A stretch of 64,000 bases of DNA from Chitinophaga eiseniae. GTDB taxonomy: Bacteria; Bacteroidota; Bacteroidia; Chitinophagales; Chitinophagaceae. Below are positions 44,323-53,923 of this stretch, one piece after another; position 1 is the stretch's first letter; every line of letters starts with the position of its first letter. The notes below the pieces were generated by a model that did not search any database, was not told the origin of the DNA, and was given only the letters and a program-made list of their open reading frames with translations. Location: assembly GCF_012641265.1 (NCBI RefSeq), contig NZ_JABAHZ010000001.1, forward strand, positions 868,001-932,000, read 5' to 3'. A program made the position numbers and the translations under genes.

Positions 44323-46344
44323 ATGCTGCCGGCCAGTCCTTTGAAAAAATGCGCTTTAATCCCCCTTTTCATGTTCTTGCTGTCGCCTGCGGTTACAGCT
44401 CAGCAAAGTATTAACGATAGTCTGCAAACAGCCCTACGCCTGCATCCGACGAACGATACTGTTAAAATAAACCTGCTCAACCAGCTGGCCAGGAACTATT
44501 TCACGCAAAATGCTGCCATGGCGGCGCAATATGCAGCATCAGCCCTGCAGTTGAGCGACAGCCTCCATTTTACAAAGGGTAAAATATGGGCGCTGCGTAA
44601 CCAGGCCCTGGTTGAAAATACCCGGGGCAACCTGGATCATCAAATGCAGCTGACCCTCAACGCGTTGAAACTGGCCGAACAAGACTACGACTCCTACACC
44701 CTGGGAGTGCTGAATAACGACGTAGGTAATATTTTTATCGAGCTAAACAGCCCCCGGGATGCCCTCGCCTATCTTAAAAAGTCGCTGGAAATCAAGGAAA
44801 AGCGCCGGGAAAAATCTGAAATCGGGAAAACACTGAACAATATTGGATCTGCCTACATCACCCTCCAACTACATGATTCTGCCATGTACTACCTCGAAAA
44901 GGCAGAACAAATTAAAATAGCCCTGCATGATCAACGTGGCCTGGCCTTTACCTATGAAAATATGGGTATCGTTTCTATGCTACAGTCGCGCTACGACAAG
45001 GCCTTACATTACCATTTGCTGTCGGAAGCCTATTACCGGGAAGCCAACAACCTCCCGGGTGTAGTGAAAGCGAGTCTCAATCTCGCTGAAGTACAAACCA
45101 TGCTGGGCGACCTGAAGGAAGCTGATAAAAACCTCGACAAGGCCCAGGCCCTGAATCAGCAGCTGGGCAATGTAAAAAATGAGATGATCTATTACAAGAT
45201 CCGCTATGAGCTGGACTCTGCCCGGAAAGACTATGCTGCCGCCCTCCGGAGTTACAAGGAATTCAGTACCCGTAATATCGACTTCTTTAATGCTGAAAAA
45301 GGACGACAGATTTCCCGTTCGCAAGAGAAATATGAGTCGGAGAAGAAGCAACGGGAAAATATTATACTGAAGAAAGAACAACACATGCACCTGGCCACGA
45401 TACAACAGCAACGGGTGTTGGTGCTATCTGCAGCGGCGCTCTTTCTCGCCCTGCTATTGATTACCGTGATGGTATACCGCCTGTATAAACGACAACAGGA
45501 ACTTTACCTGGAGCTGAATAACAAGAACCGGGAAGTATCCATGCAAAACCGTATTATCCTGGAGCAAAACAGTACCCTGGAAAACCTGAACCAGGTGAAG
45601 GATAAAATATTTTCTGTGATCTCCCATGACCTGCGCTCGCCATTGGCCATCCTGGAAGGACTGTTATTCCTGCTGAAAGATGAAAAGATTGATGCCGGGC
45701 AGTTCAGGATGTATACTGATGAACTCTGGAGAGATGTAAAAAATACGGCCTATATGATGGATAATATGTTGCAATGGGCCAGCAACCAAATGAAGGGCAT
45801 CGGTGTAAAGGCCGACGACTTCGATGTAACCCTTTTGCTCAGCCGGGAATTTGAATTGCTGCAAACCCTCGCCAGGCAAAAAGAAGTAAGATTATCGCAG
45901 GAGCTGCACGAATGCATCATGGTATATGCTGATCCGGATATGATCAAGCTCGTATTACGCAACCTGATCAACAACGCTATTAAATTTACGCCCAGCGGCG
46001 GTGAAGTCGTTATAACCGCCCGGCAGGATGGCGAATTTGCAGAGATCACCGTAAGGGATAATGGCACCGGCATCCCGGTAGAAAGCCAGCATCGCATCTT
46101 TTCCAACATATACTACTCTACCACCGGTACACAGAATGAAAAGGGATGTGGCCTTGGGCTGCACCTCTCCAAGGATTTTGTGGAACGCAACCATGGACGT
46201 ATCTGGTTTAACAGTATGCCTGGCGCCGGTAGCAGCTTCAGTTTCACGATCCCGGTTTCGGAAGACCAGGATACAAACACCCGTGGCTATACGGTAGTGG
46301 TACAGGACCACCCGGTTTCCGGCGTAAAAGTATTGAGAAGGTAA
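44323..46344 (+). CDS. TPR-containing sensor histidine kinase
   Basis: 673 residues. A signal peptide (residues 10-27) is followed by about six TPR repeats (residues 40-320) outside the cytoplasm, a coiled region, one transmembrane helix (VLVLSAAALFLALLLITVMV), a second coiled segment, HisKA with SVISHDLRSPLAIL (phospho-His) and HATPase with NLINNAIKFTP, DNGTGIP and GCGLGLHLS. It senses through the periplasmic TPR part and signals to an unlinked response regulator; none is adjacent. It ends one base before the convergent asnC-type gene. Confidence 0.92.
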   Translation: MLPASPLKKCALIPLFMFLLSPAVTAQQSINDSLQTALRLHPTNDTVKINLLNQLARNYFTQNAAMAAQYAASALQLSDSLHFTKGKIWALRNQALVENTRGNLDHQMQLTLNALKLAEQDYDSYTLGVLNNDVGNIFIELNSPRDALAYLKKSLEIKEKRREKSEIGKTLNNIGSAYITLQLHDSAMYYLEKAEQIKIALHDQRGLAFTYENMGIVSMLQSRYDKALHYHLLSEAYYREANNLPGVVKASLNLAEVQTMLGDLKEADKNLDKAQALNQQLGNVKNEMIYYKIRYELDSARKDYAAALRSYKEFSTRNIDFFNAEKGRQISRSQEKYESEKKQRENIILKKEQHMHLATIQQQRVLVLSAAALFLALLLITVMVYRLYKRQQELYLELNNKNREVSMQNRIILEQNSTLENLNQVKDKIFSVISHDLRSPLAILEGLLFLLKDEKIDAGQFRMYTDELWRDVKNTAYMMDNMLQWASNQMKGIGVKADDFDVTLLLSREFELLQTLARQKEVRLSQELHECIMVYADPDMIKLVLRNLINNAIKFTPSGGEVVITARQDGEFAEITVRDNGTGIPVESQHRIFSNIYYSTTGTQNEKGCGLGLHLSKDFVERNHGRIWFNSMPGAGSSFSFTIPVSEDQDTNTRGYTVVVQDHPVSGVKVLRR

Positions 46345-46809
46345 TCACAACAGCTCAAAGGCAGTAGTATGCTTGATTTCAGTCATCACAAATGAACTAT
46401 GTACCTGCCCGATGTTTTCAATTGCCGCCAGTTTATTGGTCAGGAAATGCTGGTAGCGCCGCATATCATCTACCACTACCTTCAGCAGATAATCATAAGT
46501 ACCGGCTACATGGTAGCATTCCATCACTTCCGTCATTCCAGCGATGGCCGCTTCAAATTTCTTGATCAGTGGCTGTGAATGCAGCTGCAATGATACATTA
46601 CAGAAAGCCATCAACGTTTTACCCACTTTATCTCCTTCCAGCAGGGTAACGTAACTTTTAATCACCCCGCTCTTCTCTATTTTTTTCAGCCGTTCATATG
46701 TAGGCGTAACAGACAGCCCTATACGATGGGCAATTTCCTTGGTATTTAACCGGGCATCCTGTTGCAATACCTGTAGTATGCGCCGGTCCGTTTTATCCAG
46801 TGTATCCAT
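46345..46809 (-). CDS. Lrp/AsnC-family transcriptional regulator
   Basis: 154 residues. The N-terminal winged helix reads LDKTDRRILQVLQQDARLN, then EIAHRIGLSVTPTYERLKKIEKSG; the C-terminal RAM domain includes VMECYHVAGTYDYLLKVVV. ATG 46809 gives the standard N-terminus, and the promoter box TACTTTTG lies at 46886-46879. It is transcribed divergently from the histidine decarboxylase gene, the usual sign of a local regulator that senses the amino acid. Confidence 0.92.
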   Translation of the reverse strand: MDTLDKTDRRILQVLQQDARLNTKEIAHRIGLSVTPTYERLKKIEKSGVIKSYVTLLEGDKVGKTLMAFCNVSLQLHSQPLIKKFEAAIAGMTEVMECYHVAGTYDYLLKVVVDDMRRYQHFLTNKLAAIENIGQVHSSFVMTEIKHTTAFELL

Positions 46810-46878
46810 AGCAGTTATTTTTTTCTGTAAAAAGGTGCTGTAAGACATCGGAATGGTTATTTATATCTACCACACAAT

Positions 46879-46886
46879 CAAAAGTA
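46879..46886 (-). promoter_or_regulatory. Promoter -7 box (TACTTTTG) of the AsnC-type gene
   Basis: An exact TAnnTTTG match about 70 bases upstream of the ATG at 46809. Confidence 0.5.
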
Positions 46887-46899
46887 GTATATATTTTCT

Positions 46900-46909
46900 G
46901 TTATATAAC
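46900..46909. promoter_or_regulatory. Palindrome GTTATATAAC in the asnC-hdc intergenic region
   Basis: A perfect 10-bp AT-rich palindrome midway between the divergent starts, compatible with an Lrp/AsnC binding site. Confidence 0.4.
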
Positions 46910-46975
46910 ATAATCCAGTTCAATTAGGTTATACCGCCTTACTTTTACAGGATCATACACCTGTAACCAACGATT

Positions 46976-48106
46976 ATGAAAAAAAACCGGCTGGCTGCCC
47001 CTGATGCAGCAGCGCTACAGCAACTACTGGCGCGGGTAGCATCCTGCACCAAAGATTTCCTCGGGTATCCCGTATCTAAAGATTTTGATTACAGTCCACT
47101 ATTACCTTTTCTGCAATACCCTTTGAATAACCTGGGCGATCCGTTTGTACCTTCTACCTACGGTGTGGGATCCAGGGAGATGGAAAAAGAAGTGGTGTCG
47201 TTCTTTGCGGACTTATTCCGCGCACCGGAAAATGATTGGTGGGGATATGTGACCAATGGCGGTTCTGAAGGTAATTTATATGGTTTATACCTCGCGAGGG
47301 AGCTATATCCTAAAGGGATGGTATATTATTCGGAAGCCACGCATTACAGTGTACAAAAAAATCTGCACCTGTTAAACATGCCTGGGATTATTATACGCAC
47401 TTTGCCTAACGGGGAAATTGATTATGATGACCTGGAGCATACTATCAGCATGAACCGGCATTTACCGGTGATCATGCTGGCCAATATCGGCACCACGATG
47501 ACGGAAGCGCGGGACGATGTAAAACGTATTAAAGATATCCTGAGAAAGCTGGCCATCCGGCATCATTATATACATGCAGATGGCGCGTTGTCGGGCAGTT
47601 ACAGCGCTTTCCTGGCGCCGCGGCCGGCCTTTGATTTTGCAGATGGGGCCGACAGCATCGCCATCAGCGGGCATAAATTTATTGGCGCTCCTATTCCCTG
47701 TGGCGTGGTGGTAGCCAAAAAATCGAATCGCGACCGGATTGCACGTTCAGTGGCTTATATCGGCAGTATGGATACCACCATCACCGGGTCAAGAAACGGG
47801 CATAGTCCCCTGTTTTTATGGTATGCGATCAAATGCCTGGGGGTGGCTGGTTTAGAAGAAAGGGCCCGGCATAGTTTGGCAGTGGCAGCCTACGCGGTAG
47901 AACGGCTAAACGAAAACGGGATTGCGGCCTGGCGCAACCGGGATGCCATCACGGTGGTATTTCCTGACCCGCCGGCAGCGGTACGTCAACGGTGGCAGCT
48001 GGCGTCTGAAAATGGCTGGTCGCACCTGGTGTGTATGCCCAATGTAAACCGGCAGCAGGTAGATGCATTCATTGCCACGCTGACCTCCATGCCGGCAGCC
48101 ATTTAG
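46976..48106 (+). CDS. hdc: PLP-dependent histidine decarboxylase
   Basis: 376 residues of the group II decarboxylase fold, in the short histidine decarboxylase branch: YCP-like KDFLGYPVSKDFDY, GDPFVPSTYGVGSREMEKEVV (split), TNGGSEGNLYGLYLARE and the PLP lysine in SISGHKFIGAPIPCG near residue 232. It makes histamine from histidine, using one proton, and may serve acid tolerance or a secondary pathway. Amino-acid preference inside this branch is inferred. Its stop overlaps the convergent mscS stop (TTAG at 48103-48106). Confidence 0.88.
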   Translation: MKKNRLAAPDAAALQQLLARVASCTKDFLGYPVSKDFDYSPLLPFLQYPLNNLGDPFVPSTYGVGSREMEKEVVSFFADLFRAPENDWWGYVTNGGSEGNLYGLYLARELYPKGMVYYSEATHYSVQKNLHLLNMPGIIIRTLPNGEIDYDDLEHTISMNRHLPVIMLANIGTTMTEARDDVKRIKDILRKLAIRHHYIHADGALSGSYSAFLAPRPAFDFADGADSIAISGHKFIGAPIPCGVVVAKKSNRDRIARSVAYIGSMDTTITGSRNGHSPLFLWYAIKCLGVAGLEERARHSLAVAAYAVERLNENGIAAWRNRDAITVVFPDPPAAVRQRWQLASENGWSHLVCMPNVNRQQVDAFIATLTSMPAAI

Positions 48107-48984
48107 TCGATCCCTTCAGCAATCGCCATGATTTCTGTATTGAGCGCCCGGCGGATCTGGCGCTCTATTTCCTTGTTGGCCAGCGGCATGAGCAGCTGCA
48201 CTTTAAACTGAACAAAATCCTTTTTGATTTCGATGGTTTTCAGGGCGAAGCTGTCCGGCGTAAAATTGCTGGAATAGCGGTCCACCGCGCGTCTGAGGCG
48301 TTCCTCCAGTCCCCGGATGGTAAAAGGATGTTTGTGGTCCAGTTCAAACTCCAATGTCAGCTTTTTGATATTCTGTTTGGACTGGTTCACCACGATAGTA
48401 GTAAACACAACGGAGTTGGGAATGATTACGATATCATCGTCTTCATTTTGCAACACCACGTTAATGAGGGTAATATCCAGTATTTTTCCTTTATAGTCAC
48501 CAATGCGTACATGATCTCCCAATGATAACTGATCAGAAAACATGATGATCAGTCCATTGATCATATTGGTAATATAATCTTTCGTTAACAGCGCAATGGC
48601 CGCTGCCACGATGGTAATACTGGTAACTAGCCCCAACAAATCGACGCCAAAAAAGAGCATAATGGCCAGTGCCAGGAAAATGGTATTCAGTACGGAGGTA
48701 ATCCTGTTGATACCCAATACGAAGTTGTCTTTTTCCAATGGTTTACTGCGATTACGCCGGGTATACCAGGAGAGGATCAACAGCCAGGCCAGGGAAATGA
48801 CGAGGTTGGCGCCCAGGAAGAAAGACAGGGCGTTGGTGAGTTTAAAGAGCCATACAAACTTGTTATAAACAGCAGGATGTTCAATATTAAAATAAACAAT
48901 ACAGAGATATACCACCAGTTTAGCCAGGAAGATAACCCGCTCCCGGCGGTTGGTATTCTTATAGGTTTTATCGGTTACCATCAT
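48103..48984 (-). CDS. Small-conductance mechanosensitive channel (MscS family)
   Basis: 293 residues with four helices (about 20-40, 55-80, 95-120 and 122-150). The pore-lining TM3 segment is ITIVAAAIALLTKDYITNMI, followed by the beta-domain motif SLGDHVRIGDYKGKILDITLI and IVIIPNSVVF. It opens under membrane tension to release solutes. ATG 48984 (MMVTDKTYKN) was chosen; upstream, a near-consensus TACCTTCG (49013-49006) lies within the longer frame. Confidence 0.9.
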   Translation of the reverse strand: MMVTDKTYKNTNRRERVIFLAKLVVYLCIVYFNIEHPAVYNKFVWLFKLTNALSFFLGANLVISLAWLLILSWYTRRNRSKPLEKDNFVLGINRITSVLNTIFLALAIMLFFGVDLLGLVTSITIVAAAIALLTKDYITNMINGLIIMFSDQLSLGDHVRIGDYKGKILDITLINVVLQNEDDDIVIIPNSVVFTTIVVNQSKQNIKKLTLEFELDHKHPFTIRGLEERLRRAVDRYSSNFTPDSFALKTIEIKKDFVQFKVQLLMPLANKEIERQIRRALNTEIMAIAEGID

Positions 48985-49050
48985 AGTTATACACAGTCGC
49001 TTTAATTTTGCGAAGGTACAACGGCTAATTGGTTTGTGAGGCAATCCTGT

Positions 49051-49305
49051 TTATTTCATTTTATCGAGGATATCTTCCCAGATAATGCGGGCAATCTGTT
49101 CTGATTCCACGGTGCGGATGCTTCCTTCAAGTGTGTCTGTGTGATCGGCGGTAAAGGTATTCGTATGAGGTTCAAATTCTTCCAATACATGTTCACTTAC
49201 ATCGGGTACAACCTGGAAGGCGGTTTCCAAGGCGCCTCTATCGATGGTTATCACCAATCCATAGGGCTTACCTTTGATGATCACAGTGATGCTGTGCTTT
49301 TCCAT
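49051..49305 (-). CDS. Small protein of unknown function
   Basis: 84 residues, acidic, with two N-terminal strands (SITVIIKGKPYGLVITIDRG) and a C-terminal amphipathic helix (ESEQIARIIWEDILDKMK). No family recognised. It lies 66 bases upstream of mscS on the same strand and may be cotranscribed. Confidence 0.6.
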   Translation of the reverse strand: MEKHSITVIIKGKPYGLVITIDRGALETAFQVVPDVSEHVLEEFEPHTNTFTADHTDTLEGSIRTVESEQIARIIWEDILDKMK

Positions 49306-49335
49306 ATAAAAAATGCCGCAAGGTACATACCATAA

Positions 49336-49368
49336 ATAAAGGCCAGTGCGATCTACTCACCGGCCTTT
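49336..49368 (-). terminator. Terminator of the histone-H1-like gene
   Basis: AAAGGCC (49338-49344) and GGCCTTT (49362-49368) plus GTG/CAC inside; T-rich on the minus strand. Confidence 0.6.
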
Positions 49369-49402
49369 GCACGTATATTGAAAGGACTACAAGTAATCAT
49401 GG

Positions 49403-49864
49403 TCAGGCCATGGCTGCCATTTTTTTACGTGCTGCTGACTTTTTTTTGGGCGCTGCTTTCCTGGCAGTTGCCTTTTTGGCGGTGGTATGTTTGGTGGCAG
49501 TTTTCCTTGCTCCTGCTTTTGCAGTAGCTTTTTTAGCAGGTGCTTTCTTAGCTGTGGTCTTTTTAGTAATACTGCTCTTTGCCGTTGTTTTCCTGGCAGT
49601 GGTTTTCTTAGCCGTCGTTTTCTTCATAACGCGTTTTGCCGGTGCTGCTTTTTTTACAGTGGCTTTCTTAGCGGTAGTTTTCCTGCCGGTTGGCTTACCA
49701 GGAACCTTGGCGCCTTCTTCCCTGGCCTCAGATAAGCCTATGGCGATAGCTTGCTTAGGATTCGTAACCTTTTTACCGCTCCTTCCACTTTTTAGCTTAC
49801 CCTCGTGCATTTCGTGCATACTTTTCTCTACTTTACTCTGGGCTTTTTTTGAATAGTTTGCCAT
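49403..49864 (-). CDS. Histone-H1-like Ala/Lys-rich DNA-binding protein with DUF6496-type N-terminus
   Basis: 153 residues. The N-terminal 50 (KAQSKVEKSMHEMHEGKLKSG, then GKKVTNPKQAIAIGLSEARE) match the DUF6496 type. The rest is a low-complexity tail of about 16 K-K-A/T-T-A-K-like repeats resembling histone H1 tails. Strong positive charge suggests DNA binding or compaction. The repetitive GC-biased codons leave an open frame of 148 codons on the opposite strand (49410-49856), which is an artefact. It diverges from the KGG protein gene. Confidence 0.88.
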   Translation of the reverse strand: MANYSKKAQSKVEKSMHEMHEGKLKSGRSGKKVTNPKQAIAIGLSEAREEGAKVPGKPTGRKTTAKKATVKKAAPAKRVMKKTTAKKTTARKTTAKSSITKKTTAKKAPAKKATAKAGARKTATKHTTAKKATARKAAPKKKSAARKKMAAMA

Positions 49865-49925
49865 GTCAAAAAAATTTAGATGGGTTAAGAAAAGAAATAA
49901 CGTAATGGTAAAAACAAATTATAAG

Positions 49926-49951
49926 CCATGGAAAATGAGTGTTTTCCATGG
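49926..49951. promoter_or_regulatory. Perfect 10-bp inverted repeat in the divergent intergenic region
   Basis: CCATGGAAAA (49926-49935), six bases, TTTTCCATGG (49942-49951). It lies 62 bases upstream of the H1-like gene start. Confidence 0.5.
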
Positions 49952-50007
49952 GAAAAAGCGTAGAAATGGGCTTAAACTGTGTTAAAAATTCTATGGATTG
50001 TGGAATG

Positions 50008-50051
50008 TATTGCCCCATATTGCCGGGGCAATATTGCCCGATAACCGGGCT
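50008..50051. promoter_or_regulatory. Tandem hairpins with repeated ATTGCC words upstream of the KGG gene
   Basis: TATTGCCCC (50008-50016) pairs with GGGGCAATA (50025-50033). Directly after it, GCCCG and CGGGC (50036-50050) form a second small hairpin. The word ATTGCC occurs three times in 30 bases. Confidence 0.5.
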
Positions 50052-50136
50052 GGCATAGCAATACGAGTGGTGGCACATATCTTGATCGACTTTTGGGGAA
50101 TATTTAACTACTATCACTATAAAAAACTTCAGGATT

Positions 50137-50457
50137 ATGGAAGACATCAGATTTCAACATGCCACGCCAGTCACTCATTTACAGGAGTCGAATCCCGAAC
50201 AGAAAACCAAACACAGTAAACGTGGATTCGCTTCTATGGACCCTGAGCAGCAGCGTGCCATATCAAGAGAAGGTGGAAGAGCAGCGCATCAACAAGGTGT
50301 TGCCCATAAATTTACTTCTGACGAAGCTCGTGCCGCTGGTAAAAAAGGTGGTGAAGCAGTGAGTAAAAACCGTGAACACATGGCCACTATCGGCCGTAAA
50401 GGCGGTACTAACCGAGGTAAAAAGAAAAACAGCGTTGAAAGTAATAACCAGCAATAA
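50137..50457 (+). CDS. KGG-domain stress protein (YciG/GsiB-like)
   Basis: 106 residues, hydrophilic. Three KGG-type repeats: KRGFASMDPEQQRAISREGG, then FTSDEARAAGKKGGEAVS, then EHMATIGRKGGTNRGKK. Such proteins are small, probably disordered, and induced by general stress or desiccation. The stop codon lies inside the downstream terminator stem. Confidence 0.9.
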   Translation: MEDIRFQHATPVTHLQESNPEQKTKHSKRGFASMDPEQQRAISREGGRAAHQQGVAHKFTSDEARAAGKKGGEAVSKNREHMATIGRKGGTNRGKKKNSVESNNQQ

Positions 50458-50483
50458 CCCAGGCAATGGGTTATTGCTTTTTT
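50451..50483 (+). terminator. Terminator of the KGG gene
   Basis: GCAATAACCC (50451-50460) with GGGTTATTGC (50468-50477) and six T. The stop codon is within the left arm. Confidence 0.88.
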
Positions 50484-50568
50484 ATGGAGAGGATACTACC
50501 CCAGTCCTCTTCTTTTCAGCGACTGTGGATATAAGGAGATCTTTCTTATATTTATTGCTTTTTACTAT

Positions 50569-50952
50569 ATGGAAGCAAAAAGACGCTGGCTCTATTTCCT
50601 GTTAATCGTAGCAAATGTCCCCTTAGGCCTGGCCACCCGCTGGGCGCCTCAATATTTCCCTGATTTGATGAGAATTTATGGTGGAGATGTGCTATCTGCC
50701 ACGTGTATTTTCTTTGGCATTCGTTTCCTGTATCCTGTTACGCCACTTTGGAAAATCGGTATCAGCAACTACCTGGTTTGTTTTGCCATCGAGTTGCAGC
50801 AGCTATACCAGGCTGATTGGGCAGTACGGTTCCGGAATACCCCGGCAGGTATTCTGCTGGGACATGGCTTCCTATGGAGCGATTGTGTATGTTATGCCGT
50901 GGGTACCCTCATTGCCCTGGCGATTGCCTGGCTGCTTGAAAAAATAATTTAG
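50569..50952 (+). CDS. DUF2809-family membrane protein
   Basis: 127 residues with four helices. NVPLGLATRWAP near residue 15 and FAIELQQLYQADWAVRFRNT near residue 68, then GHGFLWSDCVCYAVG, are the conserved blocks of DUF2809. The function is unknown. Confidence 0.8.
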   Translation: MEAKRRWLYFLLIVANVPLGLATRWAPQYFPDLMRIYGGDVLSATCIFFGIRFLYPVTPLWKIGISNYLVCFAIELQQLYQADWAVRFRNTPAGILLGHGFLWSDCVCYAVGTLIALAIAWLLEKII

Positions 50953-50985
50953 TTATATTTAGCGGAACTCAATAATCAACTTCTT

Positions 50986-51348
50986 ATGCTGATCCTGGCC
51001 AAAATCCTCATTGCCTTTGTGATGCTGGAACATCTGTTTATCCTGTGGTTTGAAATGTTTGCATGGACGACCCGCGGGCCTAAAATATTCAAACGCTTTC
51101 CCAAAGAGCTTTTCCCTGCTACCAAATCGCTGGCGGCCAACCAGGGGTTGTACAACGGGTTCCTTGCAGCCGGGCTGGCATGGACTTTTTTCATTGCCGA
51201 CCCGATATGGTGGGCCAGGATAGCCATTTTCTTTTTGAGCTGTGTTAGTGTAGCGGGCATTTACGGGGCTTTTACTGCCGACAAAAAGATTTTCTTTTCC
51301 CAGGCATTACCGGCGCTCGTTACTTTATTCATCATTTTGTTTATATGA
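50986..51348 (+). CDS. DUF1304-family membrane protein
   Basis: 120 residues with four helices. LEHLFILWFEMFAW and LAANQGLYNGFLAAGL are the DUF1304 signatures. Function unknown. Its stop overlaps the next start as ATGA (51345-51348). Confidence 0.85.
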   Translation: MLILAKILIAFVMLEHLFILWFEMFAWTTRGPKIFKRFPKELFPATKSLAANQGLYNGFLAAGLAWTFFIADPIWWARIAIFFLSCVSVAGIYGAFTADKKIFFSQALPALVTLFIILFI

Positions 51349-51758
51349 TACTGGCGTCTGATATCCGGATAGGTAATTATGTGGCCTGGTTCGACTACAA
51401 TATGGAGGAAGAAGCCTTTATCGCAGAAGGTATCCTGGATGGTTTTGTATATAACTCCCAGCTGCCCCGCAGTAAACTACCAATTGAAAAGGTGAATCCC
51501 GTTATACTGGATCTTTACCTGCTTACCCGCTTTGGTTTTATCAAAGGAGACCCGGAATATGGAGAAGATGTAAATGTATATTCACTAAAGTACAACCGGC
51601 TGGATAGTATGCATGTCCGGTATGAAAACAGCATCTTCCAACCCATGGCCGATGCGCCGGGAGGACTGGTGCCCTATGGACGCCCGCTGGTGCATGTACA
51701 CCAGCTGCAAAATCTTTTTCACGCCCTTACCCGCGATGAATTAACCCTGTTTGAATAG
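51345..51758 (+). CDS. Conserved protein of unknown function
   Basis: 137 residues: [20 protein letters not shown] at the N-terminus and [19 protein letters not shown] at the C-terminus. The pair IRIGNYV ... HQLQNLY/F-ALT-x-xEL recurs in many small Bacteroidota proteins, some on phages, but has no assigned role. It is translationally coupled to the DUF1304 gene. Confidence 0.7.
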   Translation: MILASDIRIGNYVAWFDYNMEEEAFIAEGILDGFVYNSQLPRSKLPIEKVNPVILDLYLLTRFGFIKGDPEYGEDVNVYSLKYNRLDSMHVRYENSIFQPMADAPGGLVPYGRPLVHVHQLQNLFHALTRDELTLFE

Positions 51759-51775
51759 CTGGTGTCGCCAACTTT

Positions 51776-53914
51776 ATGAGTACGAAATTTGTTGACCTAT
51801 GTGAGATTTCTTCATCTCTAAAAAAATGCTCTATGGGTACTACTGACACTTCTCTCATTCTAAGCGCTACAGCCCTCGATACACTTTGTATTAATACCAT
51901 CCGCTTCTTGTCTGTAGATGCCGTACAGAAGGCCGACAGCGGCCATCCGGGGTTGCCCCTGGGCGCTGCTCCCATGGCATATGTGCTGTGGACCCGGTTT
52001 TTGCGGCATAGTCCTACCAACCCGTTGTGGTTTAACCGCGACCGGTTTGTATTATCGGCCGGACATGGTTCGGCATTGTTGTATAGCCTGCTCCACCTTA
52101 CCGGTTATGATTTGCCGATGGAGGAGCTGAAGCAGTTCAGGCAATGGGGCAGTAAAACGCCCGGGCACCCCGAGCGGGGACTCACGCCTGGTGTGGAAGT
52201 AACTACCGGTCCATTGGGGCAGGGCTTTGCCAACGGGGTAGGTATTGCCATGGCAGAAGCTTACCTGGGCGCGCGGTACAATAAACCGGGTAATGCGGTA
52301 GTGGACCACTACACTTACGCCCTGGTGAGCGATGGAGACCTGATGGAAGGCGTTGCGTCCGAAGCAGCGTCACTGGCAGGCCACCTGAGACTAGGCAAAC
52401 TGATTTACCTATACGACGATAACCGTATTACCCTGGCTTCCGCTACGCCGGTAACTTTTACAGAAGATCATGCCCAACGTTTTGCTTCCTATGGCTGGCA
52501 CGTACAGCAGGTGGCAGACGGCAACGACCTGGAAGCGATTGACCAGGCCATCCGGGCCGCACAGGCCGAAACAGAACGGCCATCCATTATCCTGGTGCGC
52601 ACTCATATCGGCTATGGCTCTCCCAATAAACAGGATACCTGCGCTGCACATGGTAGTCCCCTTGGCGAAGACGAAGTAAAACTCACGAAGGAAAACCTGG
52701 GATGGCCGGTATCACCCGATTTCCTGGTGCCTCCTGAAGCTCTCAACCATTTTCGTGTAGCCGTTGACGATGGTAAGCGATGGGGGGCTAAATGGGAAGA
52801 ACAGATGGCTATTTACGCGCAGCAATACCCGGAGCTGGCGCATGAATTACGGGAGCTGATACACGATGTACTGCCGAAAGGCTGGGATAAGGATATCCAG
52901 CCGTTTGCAGCCGACCCGAAGGGATTGGCTACCAGGGCTGCTTCGGGGAAAGTGATGCAGGCATTTTTTCATCACCTGCCCGGATTTATTGGTGGTTCGG
53001 CCGATCTGAATACCTCTACCAATACCGAATTAAAAGATGCCGGCAATTTTGAAAGTCCCCTGATGAAGGAAGGTGATTTACAGGGCGCTGCCGGTGGTGA
53101 ATGGAGCTATGCCGGCAGGAACATACAATACGGCGTGCGGGAGCACGCCATGGGGGCTATTTCCAACGGTATGGCGGCGCATGGAGGCATTCTCCCCTAC
53201 TGCGCCACCTTCCTTACTTTCTCCGACTATATGCGGCCTTCCATCCGCCTGGCTGCTTTGTCGGAGCTGAAAGTGGTATATGTATTTACGCACGATAGCA
53301 TTGCCATGGGAGAAGATGGTCCCACCCATCAGCCGGTAGAATTGCTGGCCGCACTGCGCGCCATTCCCGACCTGGTGGTAATCAGGCCAGCTGATGCCAA
53401 CGAAACGCTGAATGCCTGGCAAATGGCCATACAACTGCCTCAACGGCCGGTAGCACTCATCCTGTCGCGGCAGGCCGTACCTACCATAGATCGTAGTAAA
53501 TATGCAGCTGCCAACGGGCTTCGTTTTGGCGCTTATGTACTGGCTGATGCTCCTGATGGCAAACCGGAGCTGATTTTAATAGCTACCGGTGCGGAAGTGG
53601 GATTGGCATTGGCTGCACAGGAAAAGCTCCAGGCTTCCCATATTAGCGTACGTGTAGTATCTATGCCCAGCTGGGAATTATTTGAAGCGCAAACGCCCGC
53701 GTACCGCGACCAGGTGCTCCCTCCCGCAGTTACCGCCCGGGTATCTATAGAAGCCGGCATTTCACAGGGATGGGAACGATATACCGGGACAGCAGGCATC
53801 CAGGTGGCGATGAACCGTTTCGGGGCTTCCGCACCCGGCCCGGTGCTATTGCGCGAGTTTGGCTTCACTGCCGACAACATCTGCGAACGCGCGTTGGCAC
53901 TTTTGAAAAAATAA
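51776..53914 (+). CDS. tkt: Transketolase
   Basis: About 690-712 residues. TPP-binding and catalytic blocks: [55 protein letters not shown] (Mg-TPP) and the C-terminal [12 protein letters not shown]. It exchanges two-carbon units in the pentose phosphate pathway. The ATG at 51776 is given; an internal ATG at 51833 (MGTTDTS) yields a more standard N-terminus and may be the true start. The HAD gene follows 9 bases later. Confidence 0.95.
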   Translation: MSTKFVDLCEISSSLKKCSMGTTDTSLILSATALDTLCINTIRFLSVDAVQKADSGHPGLPLGAAPMAYVLWTRFLRHSPTNPLWFNRDRFVLSAGHGSALLYSLLHLTGYDLPMEELKQFRQWGSKTPGHPERGLTPGVEVTTGPLGQGFANGVGIAMAEAYLGARYNKPGNAVVDHYTYALVSDGDLMEGVASEAASLAGHLRLGKLIYLYDDNRITLASATPVTFTEDHAQRFASYGWHVQQVADGNDLEAIDQAIRAAQAETERPSIILVRTHIGYGSPNKQDTCAAHGSPLGEDEVKLTKENLGWPVSPDFLVPPEALNHFRVAVDDGKRWGAKWEEQMAIYAQQYPELAHELRELIHDVLPKGWDKDIQPFAADPKGLATRAASGKVMQAFFHHLPGFIGGSADLNTSTNTELKDAGNFESPLMKEGDLQGAAGGEWSYAGRNIQYGVREHAMGAISNGMAAHGGILPYCATFLTFSDYMRPSIRLAALSELKVVYVFTHDSIAMGEDGPTHQPVELLAALRAIPDLVVIRPADANETLNAWQMAIQLPQRPVALILSRQAVPTIDRSKYAAANGLRFGAYVLADAPDGKPELILIATGAEVGLALAAQEKLQASHISVRVVSMPSWELFEAQTPAYRDQVLPPAVTARVSIEAGISQGWERYTGTAGIQVAMNRFGASAPGPVLLREFGFTADNICERALALLKK

Positions 53915-53923
53915 TCACCCTTC

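Noticed and set aside
49410..49856. A 148-codon hydrophobic frame opposite the H1-like gene
   Set aside because: It is the antisense image of Lys/Ala repeats; it would encode an implausible Val/Phe/Leu repeat.
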